A stretch of DNA of 64,000 bases from an uncultured Paracoccaceae bacterium (lineage in GTDB: Bacteria > Pseudomonadota > Alphaproteobacteria > Rhodobacterales > Rhodobacteraceae): NCBI GenBank assembly GCA_947502145.1, contig CANMYO010000004.1:1-64000 (forward strand). The letters are read 5' to 3'. Positions 35,991-47,057 of the stretch are shown here, piece by piece (positions within the stretch are counted from its first letter, which is position 1; each line of letters opens with the position of its first letter). A model generated the notes under the pieces. It made no database searches. It was not told the DNA's origin and was given only the letters and a program-made list of their open reading frames with translations. Position numbers and translations under genes: made by a program.

Positions 35991-36767
35991 TCAGGCGCTT
36001 TTGCGGCGGCCATTTCGACCACCAGCCTGCCAGTCAGCTGCCGCCGCGCCAAAGGATTCAAACAGCGGCCGCGACACCGGGTCATCCGCCGCTTTCCACT
36101 CCGGATGCCATTGAACGCCAAGGGTAAATCCCGGTGCGTCAGCGACATAGATGGCCTCTGGCGTGCCGTCTGGGGCGTGCCCGTCGATCACAATGCGGTC
36201 CCCCGCTGTCTTGATCCCCTGCCCGTGCAGCGAATTGGTCATCACCTCCTGAGATCCCATCAGGCGGTGGAACACGCCCCCGGCGTTAAAGGTGACCTTG
36301 TGGCGCAGCTCGAACTTTTCTTCCAACGTGCCGTCGGGTGGCATCCGGTGGTTGTCGCGGCCGGGAAGGTCCCGGATTTCGGGATAAAGCGACCCACCCA
36401 TGGCGACGTTAAGTTCTTGAAACCCCCTGCAAATAGCCAGAAACGGGTGCCCTGCAGAGACAAGCGCGCGGATCAGCGGCAGTGTCAGTTCATCGCGGGC
36501 ATGATCAAATGTGCCATGCGCCTCTGTTTCGGCCTCACCATATTCTCTGGGGTGCACATTGGGCCGCCCACCGGTGAAAATGAACCCGTCGCACGCGGCC
36601 ATGACATCCGCGACCGATACCATCCGGGGGTCAGCAGGAACAATCAGTGGCAACCCACCGGCGACTTCGCGCACCGCCTCACAATTCATGGCTCCAGCGA
36701 CCTGCGCGGGGTATTCGTCATGCAATAGATAGCTGTTGCCGATAATACCAATTACGGGGCGTGACAT
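35991..36767 (-). CDS. class I glutamine amidotransferase-like hydrolase (PuuD/peptidase C26 type)
   Basis: The 258-residue protein has nucleophile elbow PFLAICRGFQELNVAMGG with Cys in AICRG, and the catalytic His-Glu in LGVQWHPEW. The PuuD group hydrolyses gamma-glutamyl bonds, for example gamma-glutamyl-GABA in putrescine breakdown. The start ATG 36767 has AAGGAG at good spacing. No putrescine genes are adjacent, so the substrate is open. It lies 86 nt upstream of the sugar isomerase on the same strand and may share a transcript with it. Confidence 0.9.
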   Translation of the reverse strand: MSRPVIGIIGNSYLLHDEYPAQVAGAMNCEAVREVAGGLPLIVPADPRMVSVADVMAACDGFIFTGGRPNVHPREYGEAETEAHGTFDHARDELTLPLIRALVSAGHPFLAICRGFQELNVAMGGSLYPEIRDLPGRDNHRMPPDGTLEEKFELRHKVTFNAGGVFHRLMGSQEVMTNSLHGQGIKTAGDRIVIDGHAPDGTPEAIYVADAPGFTLGVQWHPEWKAADDPVSRPLFESFGAAAADWQAGGRNGRRKSA

Positions 36768-37011
36768 CGGATTCTCCTTCTGGAAACAAGTTAGTATGGT
36801 GTCCTGCGTTCCGAAAGCCCGCGTCATGCACAGCCCCGATGTCAGTTTCGCACATCTACAAGAAATGTCTTACCCGTTGGTTTATGGGCCTGCGAGCTAC
36901 CCCTTCGCGAATGCAATGCCACGCCAGCCACCTGGCCCAAGATGGCGCGAAAGGATTATGTGCCCTGCGCGGTCCTTCCTGCGCAACAGAACCAGATAAA
37001 TCTTTGAAATT

Positions 37012-39135
37012 TCAGCCCATTTTCTTCTTTTCGCGGCGGCGGCGGTGCAGCACCGGTTCGGTATAGCCAGACGGTTGTTCGCGACCCTGAAACACCAGAT
37101 CGCAAGCGGCCTGAAAGGCCACGCCGTCAAACCCCGGCGCCATCGGCTCATACAGCGGATCGTCGGCATTCTGGCGATCCACAACCGCGGCCATCTTCTG
37201 CATCGCCGCCATGACCTGCGCCTGGTCAATCACCTCATGATGCAACCAGTTCGCCAGCGCTTGTGCAGAAATCCGGCAAGTGGCGCGATCTTCCATCAGG
37301 CCAACATCATGAATATCCGGCACCTTGGAACATCCGATCCCCTGATCAATCCAGCGGACAACATAGCCAAGGATACCTTGTGCATTGTTTTCAAGCTCTT
37401 GCGTGATCTGCGCCTCAGACCAGTTTTCCCCCGTGGCGAGCGGGATGGTCAATAGCTGCTGCAGCGTCCCGCGCGGCCCGGCCTCGTAGATTTCGGCCTG
37501 CCGATCAAAGACGTTGACCTTGTGGTAATGTGTGGCGTGCAAAACCGCGGCTGTTGGCGATGGGACCCAGGCGCAGTTTGCCCCAGCCATCGGATGCCCT
37601 GCCTTGGCCTCTAGCATGTCTGCCATCCTGTCAGGCATTGCCCACATGCCCTTGCCGATCTGCGCGCGCCCCTGCAGACCGCAGGCAATACCAATATCGA
37701 CATTGCGATCCTCGTAAGAAGTGATCCAGGCCGCGTTTTTCATCTCGCCCTTTGGAATCATCGGCCCGGCTTCCATGCTGGTGTGAATCTCATCACCCGT
37801 CCGATCCAGAAACCCGGTGTTGATAAACGCGACCCGGTGTTTTGCCGCGCGAATGCATTCCTTGAGATTGGCTGAGGTGCGGCGTTCCTCATCCATGATG
37901 CCCAGCTTGACCGTATTTGCAGGCAACCCAAGGACGGCTTCGACGCGGTCAAAGGTTTCAACCGCAAAGGCCACCTCTTCGGGGCCATGCATCTTGGGTT
38001 TAACCACATAAACGGACCCACAGACCGAATTGCCCCCCTCTTGCTTGAGGTCATGCATGGCAATCATCGTGGTGCACATCGCGTCCATCAGGCCCTCGAA
38101 CACTTCGTTACCGTCGCGGTCCAGAATCGCCGGGTTTGTCATCAGATGGCCAACATTGCGCACCAGCATCAGCGCCCGGCCCTTGCGGCTGACATCCGTG
38201 CCATTTGCCGCGGTAAAGCCGATGTCGCCGTTCAGTTCGCGACTAAACGTCTCTCCGCCTTTGGTGATACTTTCGGCCAGATCACCGCGCATCAGGCCCA
38301 GCCAGTTTTCATAGGCCTGCACCTTGTCGGCGGCATCCACGGCAGCAACAGAGTCTTCGCAATCCATGATCGTCGAGATTGCGCTTTCCAGCACGATATC
38401 AGCAATCCCGGCGCTGTCCGCTGCGCCGATCGTGCTGGTGGGGTCAATGACGATGCAGATCAAAAGCCGGTTGACGATCAAGAAGACATCACCCGACTCC
38501 GCGTTGTGGCCTGCAAACTGATGTGGGTTTTTCAGCGCCGGCGTCAGCACCCCATCACTCACCGAAATCGCGGTGACATCAGCCCACGACCCTTCGGCCA
38601 GCGGGACAACTGCGTCCAGATGCGCACGCCCCCAGGCGATGACCTGTGCCCCCCGCGCCGCATCATACCCTTTGCCCGTTGGCAGGCTGCCCAGTGCGTC
38701 AGTGCCGTATAATGCATCATACAAAGATCCCCACCGCGCATTCGCCGCATTCAACGCAAAGCGCGCATTGGTGATCGGCACGACCAGTTGTGGTCCGGGA
38801 ATGGCGGCGATTTCAGGGTCGACATTCTGCGTCTCGATCGGGAAATCAGGCCCCTCTGGCACCAGATATCCGATGTCCTTCAGAAAGGCCTCATAGGTGG
38901 CATGGTCGTGGGCCTTGCCCTTGTTGGCGATATGCCAGCTGTCAATCTGGCTTTGCAATTCTGCCCGCCGATCCAGCAAGGCGCGGTTTTTGGGGCCCAG
39001 ATCATGCAATAAATCCGACAACCCCTGCCAAAACGCAGTTTCTTCGACACCCGTGCCCGGCAAGGCGGTTTCCTCGATGAAATCCACCAGCGCCGCAGCA
39101 ACCTCAAGTCCCGCACGGTTCTTGCGTTGGGTCAT
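37012..39135 (-). CDS. glcB: malate synthase G
   Basis: The enzyme condenses glyoxylate and acetyl-CoA to malate. The 707-residue length fits isoform G. Family segments include [34 protein letters not shown], the catalytic region [34 protein letters not shown] and [22 protein letters not shown] chose the ATG at 39135 ([10 protein letters not shown]) because AAGGGAGGG precedes it. No isocitrate lyase or glycolate oxidase gene is in the window. The gene is divergent from pepN. Confidence 0.96.
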   Translation of the reverse strand: MTQRKNRAGLEVAAALVDFIEETALPGTGVEETAFWQGLSDLLHDLGPKNRALLDRRAELQSQIDSWHIANKGKAHDHATYEAFLKDIGYLVPEGPDFPIETQNVDPEIAAIPGPQLVVPITNARFALNAANARWGSLYDALYGTDALGSLPTGKGYDAARGAQVIAWGRAHLDAVVPLAEGSWADVTAISVSDGVLTPALKNPHQFAGHNAESGDVFLIVNRLLICIVIDPTSTIGAADSAGIADIVLESAISTIMDCEDSVAAVDAADKVQAYENWLGLMRGDLAESITKGGETFSRELNGDIGFTAANGTDVSRKGRALMLVRNVGHLMTNPAILDRDGNEVFEGLMDAMCTTMIAMHDLKQEGGNSVCGSVYVVKPKMHGPEEVAFAVETFDRVEAVLGLPANTVKLGIMDEERRTSANLKECIRAAKHRVAFINTGFLDRTGDEIHTSMEAGPMIPKGEMKNAAWITSYEDRNVDIGIACGLQGRAQIGKGMWAMPDRMADMLEAKAGHPMAGANCAWVPSPTAAVLHATHYHKVNVFDRQAEIYEAGPRGTLQQLLTIPLATGENWSEAQITQELENNAQGILGYVVRWIDQGIGCSKVPDIHDVGLMEDRATCRISAQALANWLHHEVIDQAQVMAAMQKMAAVVDRQNADDPLYEPMAPGFDGVAFQAACDLVFQGREQPSGYTEPVLHRRRREKKKMG

Positions 39136-39332
39136 CGGTATCCCTCCCTTGGTTGCGGATTGGTCCGCATTTGTGATCAGAGCTAGAGCATGCCGGCACG
39201 TCCGACAAGCCAATCTGGCGCGCAGAACCGGCAATGGCCCCTGCCAACATTCCGCGGCGCCGCCGGTTGCGACCCCGGTTGCGCAGGCATAACGTCTGAA
39301 AGACTCCATCCCCACCCCGAAAGGTCCGCACC

Positions 39333-41888
39333 GTGAAAGACGCCAGCCCACAGCCCATTTTCTTGGCAGATTACACGCCGCCTGCGTATCTCATCGACAC
39401 GGTTGAGCTGACCTTCTCCCTCGCCCCGCATGCGACGCGGGTCAGGTCACGCATCGCCTTCCGTCCCAATCCAGCCAGCACGGACAGGGCGTTCTTTCTC
39501 CATGGCGAAGCGCTGACCCTGATTTCGGCGCAGGTCGACGGCCTGCCGGTCACGCCAACGCTGACGGATGAGGGCCTGACCTGCGACGTGCCCGACACCC
39601 CGTTCATCTGGGAGGCAGAGGTCGAAATCGACCCTGCCGGCAATACCGCGCTCGAAGGGCTGTATATGTCGGGCGGCATGTATTGCACCCAGTGCGAGGC
39701 CGAAGGATTCCGCAAGATAACCTATTATCCCGACCGGCCGGATGTCATGGCGGTGTTTACCGTCCGGATCGAAAGCGACATGCCCGTCCTGCTGTCCAAC
39801 GGCAATCCGGGCGCTACCGGCGATGGCTTTGCCACCTGGCATGATCCCTGGCCAAAACCGGCCTATCTTTTTGCGCTGGTCGCCGGTGATCTGGTGGCAC
39901 ATCAGGATCATTTCACCACGCAGACCGGCCAGAAAGTTGCGCTCAATATCTATGTGCGTGACGGCGATCTACCCAAATGCGGCTTTGGGATGGAAGCGCT
40001 CAAAGCGGCGATGCGCTGGGACGAAACCGCTTATGGGCGCGTTTACGACTTGGACATTTTCAACATCGTCGCCGTGGATGACTTCAATATGGGCGCGATG
40101 GAGAACAAGGGCTTGAACATTTTCAACTCAAGCTGTGTTTTGGCCAGTCCAGAGACCGCGACGGACGCCGACTTTGAACGGATCGAAGCGATCATCGCAC
40201 ACGAGTATTTTCACAACTGGACCGGCAACCGCATCACTTGCCGCGACTGGTTTCAACTTTGTCTCAAGGAAGGGCTGACCGTCTTTCGTGATGCCCAGTT
40301 CACCGGTGACATGCGCAGCCACGCCGTCAAGCGGATCGACGATGCGGCGTTCCTGCGGGCACGACAATTCCGCGAAGACAATGGCCCCCTTGCCCACCCG
40401 GTCCGTCCGGCCAGCTTTGTTGAAATCAACAACTTTTACACGGTCACCGTTTACGAGAAAGGGGCCGAAGTTGTGGGAATGCTCAAGCGGCTTGTCGGGG
40501 ATGATGGCTATGCCCGGGCGCTGGATCTCTACTTTGAACGGCATGACGGTGAGGCGGCCACGATCGAAGATTGGCTCAAGGTATTCGAGGATGCCACGGG
40601 CCGTGATCTTGACCAGTTTGCCCGGTGGTACTCTCAGGCTGGAACGCCGCGGGTCACGGTTACGGATGAATATGCGGACGGCACCTATCAACTGACGTTC
40701 TCCCAATCGACGCCACCCAGCGCAGACCAGAAAAACAAGGAGCCCTTTGTCATTCCGATGGCGGTGGGGCTGTTGTCATCCAATGGCGATGAAGTCGTAC
40801 CAACAACCTTGCTTGAGATCACCCAAGCCACGCAGACCTTCACATTTGATGGGCTTGCCGGTCGCCCCATCCCATCGCTGAACCGCGACTTTTCGGCACC
40901 GGTGATCCTGCAACGGGAACAATCCAGTGCAGAGCGGGCGTTCCTGTTGGCGCATGATATCGATCCCTTCAATCGCTGGGACGCCGGGCGCATGCTGGCG
41001 CGTGAAAACCTGATGCAAATGGTGCTGACTAATGTAACGCCGGATGCCGACTATCTTGACGGGCTGGCCACGGTGCTGCGTGACGATACGCTTGATCCGG
41101 CCTTTCGCGCACGCGTGCTGGCGCTGCCGGGGGAAGAGGACACCGCGCAATCCCTCGCCGAAGCAGGCCACGTTCCCGACCCCGATGCAATTCACACCGC
41201 CCATGACGCGCTGAAACTGCATGCCGCCCAGCACCTGCAGGACAGCCTGCCCCGCATTCTGGCGGCAATGCAGGTGACAGGCGTGTATTCTCCGGCCGCG
41301 CAGGACGCAGGCAAGCGCAGCCTTGGCAATGCAGTCCTGCGGTTGCTATCACAACTTGATGGCGGCAAGGCCGCCGCCGCGCAATATGCGGTGGCTGACA
41401 ACATGACCCAGCAACTCGCCGCCCTTTCAGCGCTTTTGGGTGTGGGCAAAGGACAGGCCGAGGTCGCAGCTTTTGCCGCACAATGGCAACACGACCGCCT
41501 GGTCATGGACAAATGGTTTGGCTTGCAGGTCGCGCTGGCAGACCCCGATCAGGCGGCCGCAACGGCGCTGCGGCTGACCGAGCACCCTGACTTTGAGATC
41601 AAGAACCCGAACCGCTTTCGCAGCGTCTTTGGCGCGCTGTCTGGCAATGCGGCCGGGTTTCACCATCTGTCAGGCGCGGGCTATGACACATTGGCGGACT
41701 GGATCATCAAACTGGACGCGATCAATCCGCAAACGGCAAGCCGCATGTGCACGGCCTTCGAAACCTGGCAGCGCTACGATGCGGCGCGGCAGGGTCTGGC
41801 GAAGACCGCCCTGCAGCGCATACTGTCCACGCATTCATTGTCGCGCGACGTCACTGAGATGATCACCCGGATGCTGGACAGCAAATAG
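39333..41888 (+). CDS. pepN: aminopeptidase N
   Basis: PepN is a zinc metallo-aminopeptidase that removes N-terminal residues from peptides in the cytoplasm. The 851-residue protein has the substrate-binding [12 protein letters not shown] and the zinc site H290-E291-Y-F-H294 with the third ligand E313 (HEYFHNW...CLKEG). The C-terminal DUF3458-type domains are as in the gamma/alphaproteobacterial M1 family. A short hairpin (CACACC-TATA-G-GGTGTG, 41890-41906) follows the stop. Confidence 0.96.
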   Translation: MKDASPQPIFLADYTPPAYLIDTVELTFSLAPHATRVRSRIAFRPNPASTDRAFFLHGEALTLISAQVDGLPVTPTLTDEGLTCDVPDTPFIWEAEVEIDPAGNTALEGLYMSGGMYCTQCEAEGFRKITYYPDRPDVMAVFTVRIESDMPVLLSNGNPGATGDGFATWHDPWPKPAYLFALVAGDLVAHQDHFTTQTGQKVALNIYVRDGDLPKCGFGMEALKAAMRWDETAYGRVYDLDIFNIVAVDDFNMGAMENKGLNIFNSSCVLASPETATDADFERIEAIIAHEYFHNWTGNRITCRDWFQLCLKEGLTVFRDAQFTGDMRSHAVKRIDDAAFLRARQFREDNGPLAHPVRPASFVEINNFYTVTVYEKGAEVVGMLKRLVGDDGYARALDLYFERHDGEAATIEDWLKVFEDATGRDLDQFARWYSQAGTPRVTVTDEYADGTYQLTFSQSTPPSADQKNKEPFVIPMAVGLLSSNGDEVVPTTLLEITQATQTFTFDGLAGRPIPSLNRDFSAPVILQREQSSAERAFLLAHDIDPFNRWDAGRMLARENLMQMVLTNVTPDADYLDGLATVLRDDTLDPAFRARVLALPGEEDTAQSLAEAGHVPDPDAIHTAHDALKLHAAQHLQDSLPRILAAMQVTGVYSPAAQDAGKRSLGNAVLRLLSQLDGGKAAAAQYAVADNMTQQLAALSALLGVGKGQAEVAAFAAQWQHDRLVMDKWFGLQVALADPDQAAATALRLTEHPDFEIKNPNRFRSVFGALSGNAAGFHHLSGAGYDTLADWIIKLDAINPQTASRMCTAFETWQRYDAARQGLAKTALQRILSTHSLSRDVTEMITRMLDSK

Positions 41889-41939
41889 GCACACCTATAG
41901 GGTGTGTAGTCGGAGTGTTATTAAGTTGGACAATTAAGA

Positions 41940-42470
41940 ATGCCATTTATTCTAGGTGTGTTAGGCGTGATTATCGCCGCGTATTTCTGGGCAAACCGGG
42001 TCCGTGACGCGGGCCATATGGCGGGTGATCTTATCGACATGGGGCGCGACGTCAAAGCCGCCGCACGGCGGTTTGGATTCTCCCGGCGGGCCAATGTGCA
42101 TCCGGTCGAAAGCATTGACGACCCCAACATCGCTGCTGCGGCCATCGCAGAGGCCTTCATCACCCTTGATGACCTGCCCAGCCGCGAACACCTTGACCGC
42201 CTGCGTGTGCAGCTGCGCCGGGTCCTGCGGGTGGATGATGATACCGCACAGGAACTGATGGTGCTTGGGCGCTGGCTGATCAACGAATGTGGCGGTGCAC
42301 AGCCCGCCTTCTCACGCATTTCGCGCAAACTTTTCAAGCTGGAAGGTCCCTCGGCGCTGGCACCTTTGATGGACATCATCACGGCGACAATTCCCGGGGA
42401 CGACGCGGCACTCAGCACCCGGCAATCCGAAGCAATTGACGAGATCAAGACAGCCTTTCGTCTGCGATAA
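41940..42470 (+). CDS. conserved hypothetical membrane-anchored protein
   Basis: The 176-residue protein has one N-terminal membrane helix (FILGVLGVIIAAYFWA, residues 3-18) followed by a cytoplasmic helical part with RRFGFSRRANVHPVESIDDP and VRVQLRR-like basic helices. It appears to be a roseobacter-type conserved hypothetical; I cannot assign a function. The ribosome site is poor (AAG/GGA 10-16 nt upstream). It lies between pepN and the acyltransferase on the same strand. Confidence 0.72.
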   Translation: MPFILGVLGVIIAAYFWANRVRDAGHMAGDLIDMGRDVKAAARRFGFSRRANVHPVESIDDPNIAAAAIAEAFITLDDLPSREHLDRLRVQLRRVLRVDDDTAQELMVLGRWLINECGGAQPAFSRISRKLFKLEGPSALAPLMDIITATIPGDDAALSTRQSEAIDEIKTAFRLR

Positions 42471-42567
42471 TTCGCCTTTCCCCTTGAAAACCGGCAGCAG
42501 CCTGCCGATTTCCTGTGATGATTTGACCGTCATGGAACCGTGACACTGTCATGGTCATTATGCGCTT

Positions 42568-43428
42568 ATGAAAGATCGCATCGACCCGCTTATCGCAGAA
42601 CGCGCCCCGTGGATGTACACGGGGCTGCCCGGTGTCCGCTTTATCCGCGGGTTGCTGCACCTTGCGCTTGGCTATGACAAGACGGTTGCGCTAGCCGACA
42701 GGTTCCGCGCAATGCCGTCGGATGCGATCATGCACGCCATGGGGAAACGGCTGGCGCAGGATGTGCAGGCCTTTGGTCTGAGCCATATTCCGCGGCATGG
42801 TCCGGCGCTGATCGTCTGCAATCATCCGACCGGCATCGCGGATGGGATCATCCTTCACCACCTGCTGGCGGGCATACGGCCGGACACCTATTTCTTTGCC
42901 AACTCCGACATCCTCCGCATTTTGCCGCAGATGACTGACATGATCTGCCCAGTGGAATGGCGCAAGGACAAGCGCAGCCATGGCAAAACCCGCCAAACAA
43001 TGGCCTACGTGCGCAAAGCGACGGACCAGGGGCGACTTGGCGTGATCTTTCCATCGGGGCGATTGGCCAAACGGCGCGGGCTGCGGCTGTGCGAACGCCC
43101 ATGGATGGCCTCAGCGGCAATGCTGGCGCGCAAGTTCGATCTGCCCGTGATTCCGTTGCATATTCAGGCCCGGAACTCTGCGCTGTTCTATCTGTTTGAT
43201 CTTCTGCATCCCACGCTGCGCGATGTGACCCTGTTTCATGAGACGCTGAACAAGGACCGTCAGCCGTTCCGGATCAATGTGGGTGAACCGATTGCGCCTT
43301 CGGCACTGCCAAGGTCGTCTGACGCGGGAATCCAGATGCTGCGCCGGGCCACGCTTTCGCTGGCCGGCCGGGATGCGCCAAATGTCAGTCTGATACGGGC
43401 GACACGGCGTCCATTGTTGAAACTGTAG
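42568..43428 (+). CDS. lysophospholipid acyltransferase (PlsC-like)
   Basis: The 286-residue protein shows acyltransferase motifs: ALIVCNHPTGIADGII (the HX4D box as NHPTGIAD, about 78-85) and GVIFPSGRLAKRRGLRL (the FPEG-like box with Ser for Glu). FANSDILRILPQMTDMICPVEW lies between them. It likely acylates a lysolipid such as lysophosphatidate or an ornithine lipid precursor (OlsA-like); the acceptor cannot be told. Its 3' end overlaps the convergent transglycosylase gene by 44 nt. Confidence 0.85.
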   Translation: MKDRIDPLIAERAPWMYTGLPGVRFIRGLLHLALGYDKTVALADRFRAMPSDAIMHAMGKRLAQDVQAFGLSHIPRHGPALIVCNHPTGIADGIILHHLLAGIRPDTYFFANSDILRILPQMTDMICPVEWRKDKRSHGKTRQTMAYVRKATDQGRLGVIFPSGRLAKRRGLRLCERPWMASAAMLARKFDLPVIPLHIQARNSALFYLFDLLHPTLRDVTLFHETLNKDRQPFRINVGEPIAPSALPRSSDAGIQMLRRATLSLAGRDAPNVSLIRATRRPLLKL

Positions 43429-44200
43429 CAGACCAGGCTGGTCGCACACGCGGGCGCACCACAACATCAGGCTGGCAGTAATCCTGCCGGCTGGTCCAGG
43501 CCGACATCGCAGCAATCTTGTTGCGGCTGGTCATCGGCCCCCAATCCGCCGCCACACCGCGCCAGCGTCCATCATGCACCGCAACCGCCAGATCTCGCGC
43601 AACCGTGACGTTCATGATCCGCGCAGCACAGGAAAGGTTCAGACGGGGATTCTTCAACGCCTCCCCCGAGGTTGCGCGGCAGCCATAGGCCCGTGCGGTC
43701 CCCGGTGCGATCTGCAACAGACCAAACCACCGCCCACCGCCGCCAACTGCGGTCGGGTTGTAGGTGCTCTCATACTTTGACAGTGCCGACATCATCCCCA
43801 CCCAAAACGCGCGGCGATCCCGTGCATCCGCCTCTGCATAGGCCGGGCACCAGCGGTCGATATCGCGCGGGACCAGCGAATCGAGCCCGCTTACCGCGGA
43901 CATGGCGGTGCGGGTCCAGATATCGCTGCCGGATTTGTGATCCCACCGGGTATTGGGCAGGTAGGACATCCGTGCCACGGGACGCAGGCTTGGCGGGTCC
44001 GTTTCGATCGCGACCGGATACCGGATCATGTGGGCGGGTCGGGCCGTGACGCGAAATGCGGCCAACGCTTCGCGTTCCGCCGTAACCCTTTGGGCGGCCG
44101 CGTCGTCGCGTGACAGTGGACGGATGTCTGGCGCCGCCCAAAGGCCGGTCGCCAGCATCGCGCCCACCATCCCCCCCAGGATGGTCCGATGAATGCTCAT
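43385..44200 (-). CDS. periplasmic lytic transglycosylase (SLT domain)
   Basis: The 271-residue protein has a signal peptide (TILGGMVGAMLATGLWA). The SLT domain has catalytic Glu in MSALSKYESTYNP, then GLLQIAPGTARAYGC and LNLSCAARIM. It cleaves peptidoglycan to 1,6-anhydromuropeptides. Two Cys in the catalytic domain (YGC and LSC) may be disulfide-bonded. The gene is divergent from gatB and tail-overlaps plsC; it appears to be a single-gene unit. Confidence 0.9.
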   Translation of the reverse strand: MSIHRTILGGMVGAMLATGLWAAPDIRPLSRDDAAAQRVTAEREALAAFRVTARPAHMIRYPVAIETDPPSLRPVARMSYLPNTRWDHKSGSDIWTRTAMSAVSGLDSLVPRDIDRWCPAYAEADARDRRAFWVGMMSALSKYESTYNPTAVGGGGRWFGLLQIAPGTARAYGCRATSGEALKNPRLNLSCAARIMNVTVARDLAVAVHDGRWRGVAADWGPMTSRNKIAAMSAWTSRQDYCQPDVVVRPRVRPAWSATVSTMDAVSPVSD

Positions 44201-44333
44201 GACGCGGAAATTGCCCTATTCGCCCCGGTCTGGGCAAGACAAAAGATCGCGCCCGGCGATGCCTTGCCGCAGCATCCCCTTGTTCCCCTTGCGCCCCTGA
44301 CTTAGAACGCCTTGAAACGCTCCGGAGACACCT

Positions 44334-45848
44334 ATGCTTGACCTTACCTACGACGCCCCCGCTCCGAAAGTCATTGCGGGCGCACAGCACGATTGGGAAC
44401 TTGTTATCGGGCTTGAAGTCCACGCGCAGGTCTCGACCAACGCGAAGCTGTTTTCCGGTGCCTCGACCAAATTCGGCGCAGAGCCGAACAGCAACGTCGC
44501 CTTTGTCGACGCGGGCATGCCCGGCATGTTGCCCGTCATCAACGAAGGTTGCGTGGCGCTGGCGGTCAAGACCGGCCTTGGGCTGAATGCCGAAATCAAT
44601 CTGCGCAGCGCCTTTGATCGCAAGAATTACTTCTATCCCGATCTGCCGCAGGGCTATCAGATCAGCCAGCTTTACCACCCCATCGTCGGCGAAGGCAAAG
44701 TACTGGTCGAATTGGGGGACGGCACGGCCCGCACCGTGCGTATCGAACGTATCCATCTGGAACAGGATGCCGGTAAGTCCATTCACGACATGGACCCCAA
44801 CATGTCATTCGTGGACCTGAACCGTACCGGCGTGGCCCTCATGGAAATCGTCAGCCGCCCCGACATTCGTGGCCCGGAAGAGGCCGCCGCATATGTCGGC
44901 AAACTGCGCCAGATCCTGCGCTATCTGGGCACCTGCGACGGCAATATGCAAAACGGCAACCTGCGGGCCGACGTCAACGTCTCGATCTGCAAACCCGGTG
45001 CTTATGAAAAGTATCAGGAAACGCAGGACTTTTCCCACCTCGGCACCCGCTGCGAGATCAAAAACATGAACTCGATGCGGTTTATTCAGGCCGCGATCGA
45101 GGTTGAGGCCCGCCGCCAGATAGCGCTGGTGGAAGATGGCAAAGAGGTCGTTCAGGAAACCCGCCTTTACGACCCTGACAAGAACGAAACCCGCTCGATG
45201 CGCTCCAAGGAAGAGGCGCATGATTACCGCTACTTCCCCGACCCCGACCTTCTGCCGCTTGAAATCGAACAGGCGTGGGTCGATGACATCGCCGCCAGCC
45301 TGCCCGAACTGCCCGACGCCAAAAAGGCCCGGTTCATCGGCGATTTCGGCCTGTCTGACTACGATGCCTCGGTGCTGACCGCTGACGTTGAAAACGCCAC
45401 CTATTTTGAAGCCGTGGCCGAGGGGCGCGATGGCAAACTTGCGGCCAACTGGGTGATCAACGAATTGTTCGGGCGCTTGAAGAAAGACGGTGACAAGGCG
45501 ATCACGGAAAGCCCCGTCTCTGCCGCGCAGCTTGGCGGGATCATCACGCTGATCAAATCCGGCGACATCTCGGGCAAGATTGCCAAGGACCTGTTTGAAA
45601 TCATCTATACCGAAGGCGGTGATCCGGCGCAGATCGTGGAAGAGCGTGGCATGAAGCAGGTCACGGACACCGGCGCGATTGAAACCGCGGTTGACGAGGT
45701 TATCGCCGCCAATCCCGCGCAAGTCGAAAAAGCCAAACAGAACCCCAAGCTCGCCGGCTGGTTTGTCGGTCAGGTGATGAAGGCGACCGGCGGCAAGGCC
45801 AATCCGGCAGCGGTGAACAAGTTGGTGGCGCAAAAGCTGGGACTGTGA
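44334..45848 (+). CDS. gatB: aspartyl/glutamyl-tRNA(Asn/Gln) amidotransferase subunit B
   Basis: GatB binds the misacylated tRNA and activates it for amidation. The 504-residue protein has [42 protein letters not shown], and [19 protein letters not shown]. The C-terminal Yqey-type domain includes [11 protein letters not shown]. The GatA and GatC subunits are not adjacent. Its stop overlaps the GTG start of the next gene. Confidence 0.97.
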   Translation: MLDLTYDAPAPKVIAGAQHDWELVIGLEVHAQVSTNAKLFSGASTKFGAEPNSNVAFVDAGMPGMLPVINEGCVALAVKTGLGLNAEINLRSAFDRKNYFYPDLPQGYQISQLYHPIVGEGKVLVELGDGTARTVRIERIHLEQDAGKSIHDMDPNMSFVDLNRTGVALMEIVSRPDIRGPEEAAAYVGKLRQILRYLGTCDGNMQNGNLRADVNVSICKPGAYEKYQETQDFSHLGTRCEIKNMNSMRFIQAAIEVEARRQIALVEDGKEVVQETRLYDPDKNETRSMRSKEEAHDYRYFPDPDLLPLEIEQAWVDDIAASLPELPDAKKARFIGDFGLSDYDASVLTADVENATYFEAVAEGRDGKLAANWVINELFGRLKKDGDKAITESPVSAAQLGGIITLIKSGDISGKIAKDLFEIIYTEGGDPAQIVEERGMKQVTDTGAIETAVDEVIAANPAQVEKAKQNPKLAGWFVGQVMKATGGKANPAAVNKLVAQKLGL

Positions 45849-46267
45849 TCGTCACCCTGAAATTTGTGCATTTCTTTGCCATTGCCCTGGGGGTTGGTGG
45901 CGGATTTGCCGGGCTTCTGCTTGGGATCTGGGCCCGTGACAAGCCGGATGCGTTCAAGGCAACGCTTGGTGTGATGCAGGGCAACCTCGCACGTCTGGGG
46001 TTCGTCAGCATCCTGCTGCTATGGCTCAGCGGTGCCGGGCTGATGTATATTCTTTATGGGGGCTTTGGCGGAATTTGGCTGATGTTATGGGTCAAGCTGT
46101 TGTTGGTCACGGCGCTGACCCTGCTGGCTGGCGGTGTGCACCTTATTCGGCTCGGAGCCTTGCCCGCAAGGCTTATGGCCGCCCCGGCACGGCGCATGAA
46201 GATCTCGCTCAGCGCGTCCACGCTGACAATTCTCATCCTCCTATCGGCCACACTTGCCTTTAACTGA
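45845..46267 (+). CDS. small four-span membrane protein
   Basis: The 140-residue protein has about four membrane helices (3-25, 49-69, 74-95, 117-136). It starts with GTG overlapping the gatB stop (GTGA), so it is coupled to gatB. The pattern of His in the first helix ([16 protein letters not shown]) and GVHLIRL resembles small CopD/DUF2269-like membrane proteins; that link is weak. Function unknown. Confidence 0.75.
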   Translation: MIVTLKFVHFFAIALGVGGGFAGLLLGIWARDKPDAFKATLGVMQGNLARLGFVSILLLWLSGAGLMYILYGGFGGIWLMLWVKLLLVTALTLLAGGVHLIRLGALPARLMAAPARRMKISLSASTLTILILLSATLAFN

Positions 46268-46334
46268 CACCCTCACCCGTAGACTCAACGCGCGAAATTG
46301 CTATAAGGCGTCGGTGGTTAAGAAGGGTGATCTG

Positions 46335-46724
46335 ATGTCGTTTGAATACAAAGTCGTACCAGCGCCAACCAAGGGCGTGAAAGCAAAGGGCGTGAAATCC
46401 GCCGATGATCGCTTTGCCAATGCGCTTGAATCCACGATGAATGAACTGGCGCTTGCGGGCTGGGAATACCAGCGCACCGATACCTTGCCCTGCGAAGAAC
46501 GCGAAGGGCTGATGGGCAAAACCACCGTGTTCAAGAACATGCTGGTGTTTCGCCGCGCCCTGCCCGATCAGGCCGACGCCGCGCCCACACCGGCAGAGGA
46601 CCGGGTTGCCGAAACGCTCGAAGCGCCCGTGCAGCCGCCGCTGCTTGCCAAGCCGACCACAGACGCACCGGCAAACGAACCGCATGTTGCGAAACCGGCC
46701 GATAATCCGGTCGCTGCCGAGTAA
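46335..46724 (+). CDS. DUF4177 domain protein
   Basis: The 129-residue protein has an N-terminal DUF4177-like part (MSFEYKVVPAPTKGVKAKGV, then LNELALAGWEYQRTDTLPCEE with FKNMLVFRR). A Pro/Ala/Glu-rich disordered tail follows (about 79-129). The ATG at 46335 has AAGGGTG 8 nt upstream. The stop abuts the convergent bolA gene with no gap. Function is unknown. Confidence 0.85.
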   Translation: MSFEYKVVPAPTKGVKAKGVKSADDRFANALESTMNELALAGWEYQRTDTLPCEEREGLMGKTTVFKNMLVFRRALPDQADAAPTPAEDRVAETLEAPVQPPLLAKPTTDAPANEPHVAKPADNPVAAE

Positions 46725-46979
46725 TTACCGGATTTCAATCGCCAAAGCGTGCAGCCGTCCGATGATGTCGGGGCCAATGGCGCTGTGAATGGCACGGTGG
46801 CGCGCAACGCGGGATTTCCCCGCCAGCGCCGGGGCCGCGATCACGATGCGCCAATGGCTTTCGCCCGACCCGTCATCCCCCGCGTGGCCCGCGTGCAAAT
46901 GGCTTTCGTTGACGACTTCCAGATGAGTCGGCGCCAATCCGGCCTTCAATGCTGCTTCTATTTCGGTGTCCAGCCCCAT
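46725..46979 (-). CDS. BolA-family protein
   Basis: The 84-residue protein has the BolA fold with LEVVNESHLHAGH (the conserved His segment) and SHWRIVI, and a VARHRAIHSAIGPDI segment matching the helix-turn-helix-like region. BolA proteins partner monothiol glutaredoxins in iron-sulfur trafficking. It is divergent from the J-domain gene (78-nt gap), an arrangement usual in Rhodobacterales. No glutaredoxin gene is in the window. Confidence 0.93.
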   Translation of the reverse strand: MGLDTEIEAALKAGLAPTHLEVVNESHLHAGHAGDDGSGESHWRIVIAAPALAGKSRVARHRAIHSAIGPDIIGRLHALAIEIR

Positions 46980-47057
46980 TATTTTCGTCCAACCTCTTCA
47001 ATCTGCTGACCAACGGTCTAAACTCTGCCGTCCGAGTCGGAAAGATGAGACAGCGCC

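Noticed and set aside
44805-45833. 342-codon minus-strand frame opposite gatB
   Set aside because: Shadow of gatB with no ribosome site or recognisable domain.
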